From Nitrosospira briensis C-128 (GTDB lineage: Bacteria; Pseudomonadota; Gammaproteobacteria; Burkholderiales; Nitrosomonadaceae): 64,000 nucleotides of DNA. The notes beneath the pieces were generated by a model. It had not been told where the DNA came from. It did no database searches and was given only the letters and a program-made list of their open reading frames with translations. Both the position numbers and the translations under genes were made by a program. Shown one piece after another: positions 28,264 to 37,319 of the stretch. Location: assembly GCF_000619905.2 (NCBI RefSeq), contig NZ_CP012371.1:1984001-2048000 (forward strand). The letters are read 5' to 3'. Within the stretch, counting starts at the first letter, position 1, and every line of letters begins with the position of its first letter.

Positions 28264-29575
28264 AGGCGCGCTTCACCGGCTTCCTGATGAAGGACGTGGC
28301 ATAAAGGCGACCGTTCGAAAATTGCAAATGAAAAAAGAAATTGCAACCGCTAATCTGATTGGCCGCTTAGAGGGTGCGAGATTGCCTGACCCCTATACAA
28401 TATATTGGACTGACCCCGCGCGCGTTAACTTTCATACAAATTACAAGGTTGATTCCCCGGATTGGGAAGACTTTGTATTCGACCAAAACAAATTTGTTGC
28501 ACAGGTTCAGGATGGTGACTGGGACCTTCCTTTGCACCGCGTTGCGGACATGCGGGTGTGCCGCGCGATCAGCGAGCGAATTCATCAGGGAGTTGCATGG
28601 CACGCGACGGAATATTATCAGCACGCCATAAGTCAGATCAACGACGGTCGAGAATTATGGGATTGTTCAGATCGCGCAAGTTTCGATAGGCGCTGCGATG
28701 AGATAGATCGATTAATTGAGTCCATAGATAGCAAGGGATACTGTGAAAGATTAGCAGATCCGTCGATGTCGGCGTATTCCGGAGGCAAGGAAATTCTTAT
28801 CAACATCAGTCGGGATGGCTTGTGTTTATTTCAGGATGGCAGACATCGGTTGGCTATCGCGCTTGCGCTCGGGCTCAAGCGCGTTCCCGTGCAGGTTCTG
28901 GTAAGGCATTCAGGTTGGCAATCATTTCGTGAGTTGATGCATCATATGGCGCGCGGTGACGGCGGTGCCAGCAAACGGGGTGTGCTCTATCAAACACCTA
29001 TGCATTTCGATCTGGCGGATATTCCATCGGAGCATGCATGCGAGGATCGATGGGAGGCAATAAAAAATAAATTGGATGCGGCATCCGGCATGGCTCTTGA
29101 TATCGGCTGCAATCTCGGTTTTTTTTGTCATAGATTGGAAGAAAGCGGCTATTCCTGTGTCGGCGTTGAGTACCTGCCAACAATTGCGCTTGCCGCACGA
29201 AAGATTGCATATGCTGAGGATCGTAAGCTGAAAATAGTGACAGGCGACATACTTAGTTCAGAAACGCTGAGGGAGGTTGGGGACTCTGGCTTTGACGTCG
29301 TGATAGCGCTGAATATTTTTCACCATTTCATCAAAACGAAGGATGGATATGAGCGGCTTCGTCAATTTATGAGTAACGTTCAGATCGGAGCTATGTTTTT
29401 TGAGCCCCATCATCCGGATGAACCGCAGATGCAAGGCGTATTCATAAATCCACCGCCAAATGAATTTGTACAATTAGTAAAGGATTGGGGCGGCTTCGAA
29501 AAGGCCGAGCGTATTTATACGGCGACAGACGGCCGGATGATATTCAAATTGGAACAACAGCGCCGGAAGCGCTAG
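28238..29575 (+). CDS. Two-domain SAM-dependent methyltransferase
   Basis: A 445-residue protein. The C-terminal half is a class I methyltransferase: motif I is MALDIGCNLGFF, with VGVEYLP and DVVIALNIFHHF following. The N-terminal part (about 260 residues) contains LCLFQDGRHRLAIALALGL, the DGRHRL pattern seen in ParB-like nuclease-fold domains. The combination is not one I can name. In this context it most likely methylates a sugar or lipid-linked intermediate. A T8 run is present near 29119-29126. It precedes the 29798 methyltransferase by about 220 bases. Confidence 0.7.
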   Translation: MKKFKQLVKGALHRLPDEGRGIKATVRKLQMKKEIATANLIGRLEGARLPDPYTIYWTDPARVNFHTNYKVDSPDWEDFVFDQNKFVAQVQDGDWDLPLHRVADMRVCRAISERIHQGVAWHATEYYQHAISQINDGRELWDCSDRASFDRRCDEIDRLIESIDSKGYCERLADPSMSAYSGGKEILINISRDGLCLFQDGRHRLAIALALGLKRVPVQVLVRHSGWQSFRELMHHMARGDGGASKRGVLYQTPMHFDLADIPSEHACEDRWEAIKNKLDAASGMALDIGCNLGFFCHRLEESGYSCVGVEYLPTIALAARKIAYAEDRKLKIVTGDILSSETLREVGDSGFDVVIALNIFHHFIKTKDGYERLRQFMSNVQIGAMFFEPHHPDEPQMQGVFINPPPNEFVQLVKDWGGFEKAERIYTATDGRMIFKLEQQRRKR

Positions 29576-29797
29576 CAGTCCATCGGAAGTAGCTTGTCCT
29601 ATGAGAAATTTTGGTTGTTCGAATACCTCTACTTGACAGGGGTCATTCCGTCTGATCGATCGCAAGGCTCCGCCTATCTTTGCCATCCTCCGTGGGCGAA
29701 TGGCTACCGAAGGACCATTTGGCAATGGTTTATAATATGTAAGTACCGTACGTTTTAGAAAACTACCGCTTGTCAGTAGACCACGGGGAAGGGAAAT

Positions 29798-30499
29798 ATG
29801 AGCTCTGGTAATATTTATAGCGATGGTACCTATTTGGAAAGACATCCGGGGTGGCATCAAGAGGATTCATCATGGAAAGCAAAGCAAATATTAAAAATAC
29901 TCAGGAAAAATAGCGTTGCTCCTTCGACATTATGTGAAATTGGCTGCGGTGCTGGTGAAATATTGAACTGTCTATCACATGAGTATGGTGACGAAGTAGT
30001 TTTTTCCGGATATGAAATTTCCCCCCAAGCTTTTGCGATCTGCAAGAATAAAGAAAAGAAGAATCTTCATTTTTTTCTCGAAAATCTACTTGACTATAAA
30101 GACCCCGCGTTCGACGTATTGCTGGCCATTGACGTATTTGAACACGTTGAGGATTACTTTGGATTTCTAAGGGAACTTAGAAAAAAAGCGAAATATAAGT
30201 TGTTTCATATTCCTCTGGACTTATCCGTTCAATCAGTTTCTCGCCTCTCGCCAATATTACACTCCAGGTCATCAGTGGGTCATATCCATTATTTCATAAA
30301 GGAAACAGCCTTGGCGACCTTACAGGATACTGGCTATGATGTTGTGGATTACTGCTATACAAACAGTTCATTAGAGCTTTCCAATCGCGGCTGGAAAGCC
30401 AACTTCATGAAAGTGCCTAGAAAGCTTTTCTTTAAAGTTCATCCTGATCTGACTGTAAGAGTATTAGGGGGATTTTCATTATTGGTTTTGGCTAAGTAG
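29798..30499 (+). CDS. Class I SAM-dependent methyltransferase (AT-rich)
   Basis: A 233-residue methyltransferase with motif I LCEIGCGAGEIL, acidic loop GYEISPQA, and AIDVFEHVEDYFGF as the motif-IV region. The base composition is visibly more AT-rich than in neighbouring genes and codon use differs (many AAA, TTT, ATA), suggesting recent transfer. A TATAAT-like box is at about 29731-29736. Its C-terminal end (from about DTGYDVVDYCY) has a decayed relative fused to a wecB fragment at 36907-37319. Substrate probably a glycan or its precursor. Confidence 0.75.
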   Translation: MSSGNIYSDGTYLERHPGWHQEDSSWKAKQILKILRKNSVAPSTLCEIGCGAGEILNCLSHEYGDEVVFSGYEISPQAFAICKNKEKKNLHFFLENLLDYKDPAFDVLLAIDVFEHVEDYFGFLRELRKKAKYKLFHIPLDLSVQSVSRLSPILHSRSSVGHIHYFIKETALATLQDTGYDVVDYCYTNSSLELSNRGWKANFMKVPRKLFFKVHPDLTVRVLGGFSLLVLAK

Positions 30500-31326
30500 A
30501 AAAGTCACAGAAGCTCTGCAGTTTGGTTTGTGTCAGGTTCTCCAAAAATTGAAGAACTCCTGCACCTAATGTAAGAGAGTTTGTTGACGAGTCAGGAAAT
30601 CCAACAAAACCACTCTTCAGGTGAGTTTGGCCCGTAGAGGGGAATGCCTCCGCTCAGATCACCGGGGGAGTTTTCCAAGAAGCTCATATGAGCGCTATGC
30701 GCTTCAAAGCGTCTCCACAACGAAAACGAAATATGTCAAGCTTTGGGAGTCGACATCCGGAAAAGCGACTTGTTGAGTAGATCAGATTGAGGTGTGCGTC
30801 AGTTTTGATGTTATTTTCTGGTAATGTTCCACCGACGGCGTTGGCCGACTTCGCGATCATCCTAAATCTGCCGCGAAGCGAGTTCACCAAAAAGGTGAAG
30901 CTCACGGGGCACAAAAAATCCTTTTGTATTATGGTCTTAACTGAAAAAATGAGCGGTCAACTTCCGGATCTAGGATCCTTCCACATTTAAGCTTCGGTCT
31001 GGGAAAACTCACATCGATCGAGTCTTCAAAACAAATGCCGCTAAGCCAACGGTCGAAGATGTGATCAAGCTCGAAACCCAACAGCTACCATTTTTCCCTG
31101 GTTCATGGCTTGTTGGGAAGAGGCCGGATTCTAGCGTTCGGAGAGCCGAGACGAGTTGCTTGACATGGCAAGCCTGGAGCGAGCATGAGTACTATAAGAT
31201 TACTTCATCCTGTGGGAGCGTAATCTTGTCACCGAGTTCGGATGTGTTTTCAGCCGTGCTGATGGAATCACTACCAATGGATGCCGATCCGGTGGACCGG
31301 CTTGCTTTGATGATCAATTGAACTTT
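30500..31326. other. Decayed intergenic region with a repeat fragment
   Basis: About 830 bases without an intact gene. It contains a short relative (30859-30978) of the inverted-repeat element at 35358. From about 30982 one frame stays open to 31321 (reading ...GKTHIDRVFKTNAAKPTVED...) without a good start or family, possibly the remnant of a lost gene. The stretch separates the AT-rich methyltransferase from the GT4 gene and looks like a recombination scar. Confidence 0.5.
30859..30978 (+). repeat. Short/deleted copy of the inverted-repeat element
   Basis: It shares with 35358-35676 the left-end sequence ATCCTAAATC and the block AGCGAGTTCACCAAAAAGGTGAA, ...CACAAAAAATCCTT..., ATGAGCGGTCAAC and a right end TCCGGATCTAGGAT. 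The roughly 200-base centre of the larger copy is absent. The hairpin TTCACC-AAAAA-GGTGAA lies at 30883-30899. Confidence 0.7.
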
Positions 31327-32439
31327 ATGAAAATTCCGGCGCACAAGTCAATAGTAATGCTTGGAACATCACCTGAGGCCCACGGCGGTATCGCAACCTT
31401 GGTGGGCAATTACAGAGATTCCGGTATCTTAAAGGAGTGGAAGGTCAGGTATCTAGTGACGCATGTGGAGGGCTCCCGGTTAAAAAAAGCGCGGGTGGCG
31501 GCGATTGCGATGTTTCGGCTGTGTTCAATACTTTTTGCTGGGCAAATTGAACTGCTTCATGTGCACATGTCATCCAGAGCAAGTACATGGAGAAAGGTGC
31601 TTTTTATATTGGTAGCGATGACGTTCCGGGTGCCTTATCTCGTTCACTTACACAGTCCTGACTTCGTTGATTTTTTTGAGCATGAATGTGGGAAACGCAA
31701 AAAAAGGCTAATTAGGTTCGTTCTATCTCATGCGGCCCGTGTTATTACCTTATCGTCAAGTTGGGCTAAAGCTATAGAAAAACTAATTCCTGCTACACGT
31801 ACCGTGATTCTTTTCAACTCCGTGGGACTACCTGAAATGAAGTTGGGTGATGCGGAGGAACACGCGCGTAATGGCGATTTGTTCGACCCGCCGCTGATAT
31901 TGTTTCTTGGTCAAATTGGTAGACGTAAAGGTGTATTTGATCTGATTCAGGCCGTTTCTTTGCTAGATGAGAGCTTCAGATTGATCCTGGGAGGTGACGG
32001 TGAGCTACAACGAGGGCGGGCATTGTCCCAAGAATTGGGTGTCAGTGAAAAGATCCAATTTGCAGGATGGCTCAGCAAAGTAGAAAAGGAACATCTGCTC
32101 GCGCGCGCAGACATATTTGTGCTTCCTTCATATAATGAGGGTATGCCGATGGCAATTCTGGAGGCGATGTCATGGGCAATTCCCGTTGTAACGACCCCAG
32201 TGGGAGGCATACCGGAAGTCATAATAGAAGGACAGGAAGGACTGCTGGTCAATTCTGGCGATATTCCAGAACTGGCGCACGCACTGAAGCGGTTGCTTAC
32301 TGCGCCATCACTTCGCCGCGAACTTGGGGAAGCAGGAAGGCATAAAATCGAGCTTGAATACTCAATGCAAGTTTTGCGTCCGCAATTAGAAAAATTGTGG
32401 ATCAATTCGAGTTCATCTCAATCTGACCGTTCACTTTGA
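31327..32439 (+). CDS. Glycosyltransferase family 4
   Basis: A 370-residue GT-B fold transferase. The N-terminal acceptor domain includes EAHGGIATLVGNYRDSGI and HLHSPDFVDFF. The C-terminal Glycos_transf_1 domain has ILFLGQIGRRKGVFDLIQA and the donor-binding EGMPMAILEAM motif followed by PVVTTPVGGIPEVI. It adds a sugar, donor unknown, to the lipid-linked EPS intermediate at the cytoplasmic face. I use ATG 31327; a TTG at 31318 is also in frame. It precedes the PEP-CTERM lyase-like gene by 37 bases. Confidence 0.88.
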   Translation: MKIPAHKSIVMLGTSPEAHGGIATLVGNYRDSGILKEWKVRYLVTHVEGSRLKKARVAAIAMFRLCSILFAGQIELLHVHMSSRASTWRKVLFILVAMTFRVPYLVHLHSPDFVDFFEHECGKRKKRLIRFVLSHAARVITLSSSWAKAIEKLIPATRTVILFNSVGLPEMKLGDAEEHARNGDLFDPPLILFLGQIGRRKGVFDLIQAVSLLDESFRLILGGDGELQRGRALSQELGVSEKIQFAGWLSKVEKEHLLARADIFVLPSYNEGMPMAILEAMSWAIPVVTTPVGGIPEVIIEGQEGLLVNSGDIPELAHALKRLLTAPSLRRELGEAGRHKIELEYSMQVLRPQLEKLWINSSSSQSDRSL

Positions 32440-32476
32440 GGCGGTGCCGTATCGTTTGTCCTATAAGGAAGTCATC

Positions 32477-33409
32477 ATGATTCGACCAAAATATATTTTT
32501 GCCAACCTTGTCTTTGCGCTTTCTTGTAATTATGCTTATGCCGAGATAGTTTTCGATGGAAGATTCGATAAGGGCGATTTCTCCGGTTATTGGGCATTGG
32601 AGGCGAACGGTAATGCTGTTAGCGGCGCATCCGTGCCCAACGGTATTCAAGCCCGGCTGGAAAGTGTTCTTGATCCGGCAGGGTCTGCGAAATCGGTGAT
32701 GCGTGCGACATATATCGCGGGCGATATTGAGACTCATTCTGGCTATCGCTCCGAAGCAAGCACTTTCAAAGATCCCATTGGCGCGGAACGCTGGTATTCC
32801 TGGGGTTACTATCTTCCTGATACGTGGAAGTCTATCAAGATCGATAGTGCTATTGCGCAAATTCACGACACGCCCGATGAGAATGAGAGCGGATTCCGGA
32901 ACCCGACTCTCGCCGTTATCGTTCAGGATAACAAATTGAAACTGATCAATGCATTCGATTACGACAATATTACATCGCCATCTGACCGCAAAGCCATGGC
33001 AGGTGTTGATTTTGAGCGTCGGGAATTGACTTCATGGGAACTCGAAACGGGGAGATGGACTTACTTGGATCTCCATGTAAGGTGGGCAGGAGACGATACA
33101 GGTTTTCTTGAAGTCTGGAAGGATGGGGTGTTGCTTTTTCAAGAGCATGATCACATCAATACTTTCAATGACAAAGCAGGGGTTTGGTTCAAAAACGGTA
33201 TATACAACTGGTCGCCCGGTCAAGAATCAGTTTCGGCTTATTCGACTGGTGTTCTTATCGGAGATGGGAAAGAAACGTTTCGGTCTATGTCCATGTCGGT
33301 TGTTTCCGAGCCGAGCAATTATATGATGATGATGGCGGGACTCGTAGGTATCGGTTTCTTTGCCTCGAGGCGAAGCCCCGTGCCCAAATCTGCCGGGATA
33401 AATACGTGA
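32477..33409 (+). CDS. Polysaccharide-lyase-like protein with a PEP-CTERM-type tail
   Basis: A 310-residue exported protein. The signal peptide ends at NYAYAEI, and AAGGA at 32465-32469 supports ATG 32477. The beta-jelly-roll body with HSGYRSEAST, WYSWGYYLPDTW and GRWTYLDLHVRW resembles the heparin-lyase-I-like polysaccharide lyase family. The end, SEPSNYMMMMAGLVGIGFFASRR, is a PEP-CTERM sorting signal in which the usual PEP core is SEPS, followed by a hydrophobic helix and a basic cluster. It would therefore be processed by exosortase B. Its 3' end overlaps wecB (GTGA). Lyase activity is inferred from resemblance only. Confidence 0.68.
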   Translation: MIRPKYIFANLVFALSCNYAYAEIVFDGRFDKGDFSGYWALEANGNAVSGASVPNGIQARLESVLDPAGSAKSVMRATYIAGDIETHSGYRSEASTFKDPIGAERWYSWGYYLPDTWKSIKIDSAIAQIHDTPDENESGFRNPTLAVIVQDNKLKLINAFDYDNITSPSDRKAMAGVDFERRELTSWELETGRWTYLDLHVRWAGDDTGFLEVWKDGVLLFQEHDHINTFNDKAGVWFKNGIYNWSPGQESVSAYSTGVLIGDGKETFRSMSMSVVSEPSNYMMMMAGLVGIGFFASRRSPVPKSAGINT

Positions 33410-34515
33410 AAAGTCTTTATTTGATTGCCGGGGCACGTCCGAATTTCATGAAAATCGCTCCCATAGTGCGTGCGTTACAAGCCCATGGCGGCTTGGCATA
33501 CAAGATTATCCATACCGGTCAACATTATGATCGCGAGATGAATGAGGTTTTTTTTGAGGAACTGGGCATCCCCCAGCCAGATGTCTTCATGGGAGCCGGT
33601 GGAGGTAGCCATGCACAGCAGACGGGCAAGATCATGCTGGTTTTTGAGGAACTCTGCGACACGGAGCGACCTGATGCGGTGCTGGTGGTCGGTGACGTAA
33701 ATTCAACATTGGCCTGCTCGATTGTAGCCAAGAAACTGGGTATCCCCGTGGCGCATGTAGAGGCCGGTTTGCGCAGCGGCGATATGACAATGCCGGAAGA
33801 GATCAACCGCGTGGTCACCGACAGCATTGCAGACTGGTTTTTCGTGACCGAGCCAAGTGGTATTGCGCACCTGAAGCGCGAGGGAAAGCCGGACGCGGCA
33901 ATTCATTATGCCGGTCACGTGATGGTGGATAATTTATTATACCAGGCGGAAAAGCTGGCTCGCTCCGACACCTCTGGATTTGAAACAAGCAATTTCAAGG
34001 CGGCGTATGCGGACAATGGTGCACAGTATGGGGTAGTTACCCTGCACCGGCCGAGCAATGTGGACAACGCCGGGATGCTTGCGCGTATCGCCAGCGCGTT
34101 GTGCGAGATAGCAACCGAACTGCCGCTGGTTTTCCCCGTGCATCCGCGTACCAGGGGAACTCTTGAAAAATTTGGAATCGATCTTGGGCCGAATATTACT
34201 CTGGTGGGACCGCAACCCTATATGAGCTTTCTTCATTTATGGAAAGATGCCGCTGTGGTATTAACCGACAGCGGCGGTCTCCAGGAAGAAACCACCGCGC
34301 TTGGCGTGCCATGCATTACCATCCGCGAAAACACCGAGCGGCCCGTGACGGTGGATGAAGGGTCCAATGTGGTGGCCGGCACGGACCCTGTACGAATCGT
34401 CGCCGAAGTACGGAAGATACTTCGCGGCGAAGGCAAGCAGGGCCGCCGGCCTCATCTTTGGGATGGTAGAGCCGCCCAGCGGATTGTCGAAGTGCTCGCG
34501 AGGGAATTGTCATGA
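33406..34515 (+). CDS. wecB: UDP-N-acetylglucosamine 2-epimerase (non-hydrolysing)
   Basis: A 369-residue enzyme converting UDP-GlcNAc to UDP-ManNAc. Family landmarks are GARPNFMKIAPI at the N-terminus, TGQHYDREM, VGDVNSTLACSIVAKK, HVEAGLRSGDMTMPEEINR, LHRPSNVD, DSGGLQEET and the TERPVTVDEGSN region. The GTG start at 33406 overlaps the previous stop as GTGA, whereas the open frame further upstream is just the other gene's shadow. It overlaps wecG by 4 bases. A broken partial copy lies at 36907. Confidence 0.93.
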   Translation: MKSLYLIAGARPNFMKIAPIVRALQAHGGLAYKIIHTGQHYDREMNEVFFEELGIPQPDVFMGAGGGSHAQQTGKIMLVFEELCDTERPDAVLVVGDVNSTLACSIVAKKLGIPVAHVEAGLRSGDMTMPEEINRVVTDSIADWFFVTEPSGIAHLKREGKPDAAIHYAGHVMVDNLLYQAEKLARSDTSGFETSNFKAAYADNGAQYGVVTLHRPSNVDNAGMLARIASALCEIATELPLVFPVHPRTRGTLEKFGIDLGPNITLVGPQPYMSFLHLWKDAAVVLTDSGGLQEETTALGVPCITIRENTERPVTVDEGSNVVAGTDPVRIVAEVRKILRGEGKQGRRPHLWDGRAAQRIVEVLARELS

Positions 34516-35270
34516 CGCGTCGCATTGAGATGATGGGCTGTAAAATCGATAATCTATCAATGGAAGAGACGTTGCAGACCATCGAGACATTCATTCAGAC
34601 TCGGGAGCCTCACCAGCATGTCGTTATCAATGTCAATAAGTTGGTCAAGGCCAGCCGCGACGATAAATTGCGCCGTATTATCAATGATTGCCAGTTGATC
34701 AATGTAGATGGGATGCCGATCGTGTGGGCGTCCCGGCTGCTCGGCAAGCCGCTAAAAGAGCGCGTAGCTGGCGTAGATGTGTTCGAATCGCTAATGCGGC
34801 GTTCAGCCGAGAAAGGTTGGCGCGTATACTTGCTTGGTGCTCGGGAAGACGTGGTTTCCACTGTAAAGCAGGTTTACGCTGGCAAGTATCCTGGTTTGAC
34901 CATTGCCGGACACCGCAATGGATACTGGAAGCCTGGGGAAGAAGCGGAAGTCGTCGAGCGCATTAAAGCCACGCAGGCGGACATATTGTTCGTTGCAATC
35001 AGTTCACCAAGAAAAGAGTATTTTCTCGGGCATTATCAGGCAGAGATGAAGATTCCGTTTGCCATGGGTGTTGGCGGCACTTTCGATGTGGCGGCGGGCA
35101 AGGTCAAACGCGCACCGGTCTGGATGAGAAATTCCGGTCTTGAATGGTTTTACCGGTTCCTGCAGGAGCCTCGACGTATGTTTAAACGCTATTTTATCGA
35201 AAACATGTTTTTTTTCTGGCTGCTGCTGAAAGAACTGACGCGGAAGAAGCAAGCAATTTATCTGCTTTAA
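34512..35270 (+). CDS. WecG/TagA/CpsF family glycosyltransferase (GT26)
   Basis: A 252-residue GT26 transferase. Seen are VVINVNKLVKASRD, the family block INVDGMPIVWASRLLG, VYLLGAREDVV, and DILFVAISSPRKE with GVGGTFDVAAGKVKRAP near the end. Relatives transfer ManNAc (TagA) or ManNAcA (WecG) to undecaprenyl-PP-GlcNAc. With wecB directly upstream (ATGA overlap) and no wecC-type dehydrogenase adjacent, ManNAc transfer is the simpler inference. A T8 run lies near its 3' end (35207-35214). Confidence 0.88.
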   Translation: MTRRIEMMGCKIDNLSMEETLQTIETFIQTREPHQHVVINVNKLVKASRDDKLRRIINDCQLINVDGMPIVWASRLLGKPLKERVAGVDVFESLMRRSAEKGWRVYLLGAREDVVSTVKQVYAGKYPGLTIAGHRNGYWKPGEEAEVVERIKATQADILFVAISSPRKEYFLGHYQAEMKIPFAMGVGGTFDVAAGKVKRAPVWMRNSGLEWFYRFLQEPRRMFKRYFIENMFFFWLLLKELTRKKQAIYLL

Positions 35271-35357
35271 TCCATTACTTCTATTTGTTGCTAACACTCA
35301 AAATGATCTAATTATTTCAAGTCCTTTTCGTTTGCGCCCGGCAGGCGCGAGTAGTCG

Positions 35358-35676
35358 ATTATCCTAAATCCGGCAGTTGGACGGGCGGAGTGAGCGGTTT
35401 TTGGGTGCAGGGCAAGACGCAACGACGCGGAATGGGCGCCCTGGAATGCGGTCGCGGCATCCCTTCGTTGCCCTATCCCCGCTTCGCGGGGTCCTCGGGC
35501 GACGCTCCGGGCGCCCATTCCCAAGGAGTTGCATCGCAGCCCTGTGCCGCAAAAACTGTTCAATCCGCCCCGGAGCGAGCTCACCAAAAAGGTGAGGTTC
35601 ACGGGTCATAAAAAATCCTTCCGGATTATGGGTAAAAATTTAAAAATGAGCGGTCAACTGCCGGATTCAGGATTAT
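35358..35676. mobile_element. MITE-like element with terminal inverted repeats
   Basis: A 319-base segment bounded by imperfect inverted repeats: the left end ATTATCCTAAATCCGGCAGT at 35358 and the right end ACTGCCGGATTCAGGATTAT to 35676, about 20 of 24 positions matching. The interior has nested dyads: GGAATGGGCGCC / GGGCGCCCATTCC arms around 35430-35522, CCCCGC-TTC-GCGGGG at 35477-35491, and CTCACC-AAAAA-GGTGAG at 35580-35596. No transposase is encoded. A shorter relative is at 30859. Confidence 0.7.
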
Positions 35677-35819
35677 GGGATCGAACCAGATTAGTGCTTC
35701 GTACTAACTTTGCCTTTGCTTCTGATAATATCTCACGCATGCGGATAATATTGGAACGTGTAATCCAAATCCGTATCCGAATCCGAATTTCGGCTTGAAG
35801 AATTTACCATACTTGATCT

Positions 35820-36830
35820 ATGGGCAAGGCGACAGTGCGCGTTAGCATTCTTATTAAGGCGCTCAACGAAGAGGCGCGGATTGGCGGTTGCCTGGCTGCT
35901 GCTGTGCGTGAGGCACAATCAATTAACGGGGAAGTGATTTTAGTTGACTCACTCTCAACCGATAGAACTGTTGAAATTGCGAGTCGCTACTCCGTTCGGA
36001 TTGTACAGTTTTTCCGCTTGGAAGACTGTGGCTGTGGCGCTGCGGTTCAGCTTGGGTATCAATTCGCGAAGGGGGATTACATTTATGTACTTGATGGCGA
36101 TATGGAGTTGCAGGCTGGTTTTATTGCCAAGGCATTGGCTATGCTGGAGGCGGAACCGGATCTCGCTGGGGTTAGCGGAAAACTTGTCGATACTCATATC
36201 CGAACCGCTGCAGATGCAAGACGTGCTCAGACAGTGGGGAACTTGAGCGAGCGAACAGAAGTGGATCATCTGGGTGGCGGCGGTCTTTATCGGCGCAAAG
36301 CGATCGAGTCCGTGGGTTATCTCGCTCATCGCTGGCTTCCGGCCTTGGAGGAGGCTGAGTTAGGCTTCCGCTTACATGCCGCGGGTTGGCGTCTAGTCCG
36401 ATTGCCCGACGTTGCGGTATTGCATACCGGCCATGCAGAATCAAGTCGGGAGATGCTTCGTAGACTTTGGCGGAATCGTCGTGCTCACGCTGGCGGCATG
36501 TTCCTGCGTTCTGCTTTTCGTAAAGCATGGTGGTGGCTTACTGTGCGAAACCAATGGCCGTTAATTTTTACACTTGCGATACATCTCGCGATCTTAGGGA
36601 TGGCAATCTCGTTCAGCAGCAGCTCGCTCAATATAATAAGTAAATGGCTGGTGCTGGAACTTGGCACTTGGATGAGTCTTTGGATTGCGCTCGGCATAAA
36701 GAAACGAAGCCTGTCATTTGCGGGGATTTCTCTCGTCAACTGGCACATCTTAACCTTTGCAGCGCTGCTCGGCGCAAGCCGGCCTCTAGCTGACCCGGAA
36801 ATACCTATTCCCGCGCGCGAAATCACGTAA
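35820..36830 (+). CDS. Glycosyltransferase family 2 with C-terminal membrane segments
   Basis: A 336-residue GT-A transferase: VSILIKALNEEARIGGCL at the N-terminus, nucleotide-binding region VDSLSTDRTVEIA, metal-binding VLDGDMEL and the acceptor-side LEEAELGFRLHAAGWRL with an EE/ED-like motif. Two or three hydrophobic helices lie after residue 240 (FTLAIHLAILGMAISF). It starts about 143 bases after the inverted-repeat element. Likely an inner-membrane-associated enzyme adding one EPS sugar. Confidence 0.85.
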   Translation: MGKATVRVSILIKALNEEARIGGCLAAAVREAQSINGEVILVDSLSTDRTVEIASRYSVRIVQFFRLEDCGCGAAVQLGYQFAKGDYIYVLDGDMELQAGFIAKALAMLEAEPDLAGVSGKLVDTHIRTAADARRAQTVGNLSERTEVDHLGGGGLYRRKAIESVGYLAHRWLPALEEAELGFRLHAAGWRLVRLPDVAVLHTGHAESSREMLRRLWRNRRAHAGGMFLRSAFRKAWWWLTVRNQWPLIFTLAIHLAILGMAISFSSSSLNIISKWLVLELGTWMSLWIALGIKKRSLSFAGISLVNWHILTFAALLGASRPLADPEIPIPAREIT

Positions 36831-36906
36831 TCTGAATCCGATTGTCCTGTTCAGCTAACCTATCCCAGAAAATGGCAAGCGAAGAATATGGTTCGAGAAC
36901 ATATTT

Positions 36907-37319
36907 TTGTCAAATGTCTTCATGGGCGCTGGTCGAGGAAGCCATACTCAACTGACCAGCAAGGCCCTGCTCGCTTTTGAGGAGTCTTGTCAGACAGAGC
37001 GGCCTGACGCGGTGCTGATTTTGGGCGATGTGAATTCAACATTGGCTTGCTCAATTGTGGCCAAGAAGCTGAATATTCCTGTAGCCGCGTTGAAGCGGGA
37101 CTGCGTAGCGGCGACAAAAGCATGCCGGAAGAAATCAATCGCTTGGTTGCTCACAGTATTTCGGACTGGTTTTTTGTTGGCTGTTCTGAGCAACACGGGA
37201 TATGAAATAACAGATTGTTTCTACAAGAATTATTCAGAACTGCCAAATCTCGGTTGGAAGACCAAGGCACTGAAACTGATGAAGACTTGACTCTAAGAGT
37301 GCTTGGAGGATTTCGCTAA
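36907..37319 (+). pseudogene. Chimeric remnant: wecB fragment fused to methyltransferase 3' end
   Basis: The first part reads VFMGAGRGSHTQLTSKALLA and ERPDAVLILGDVNSTLACSI, clearly a copy of wecB residues from about VFMGAGGGSHAQ onward. After IPVA the frame shifts by one base, and the correct reading continues VEAGLRSGDKSMPEEINRL to SDWFFVG. It then switches to a relative of the C-terminal end of the 29798 methyltransferase (NTGYEITDCFYKNYSELPNLGW versus DTGYDVVDYCYTNSSLELSNRGW), with a second frame break before DLTLRVLGGFR and a stop at 37317-37319. Not functional. Confidence 0.85.
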
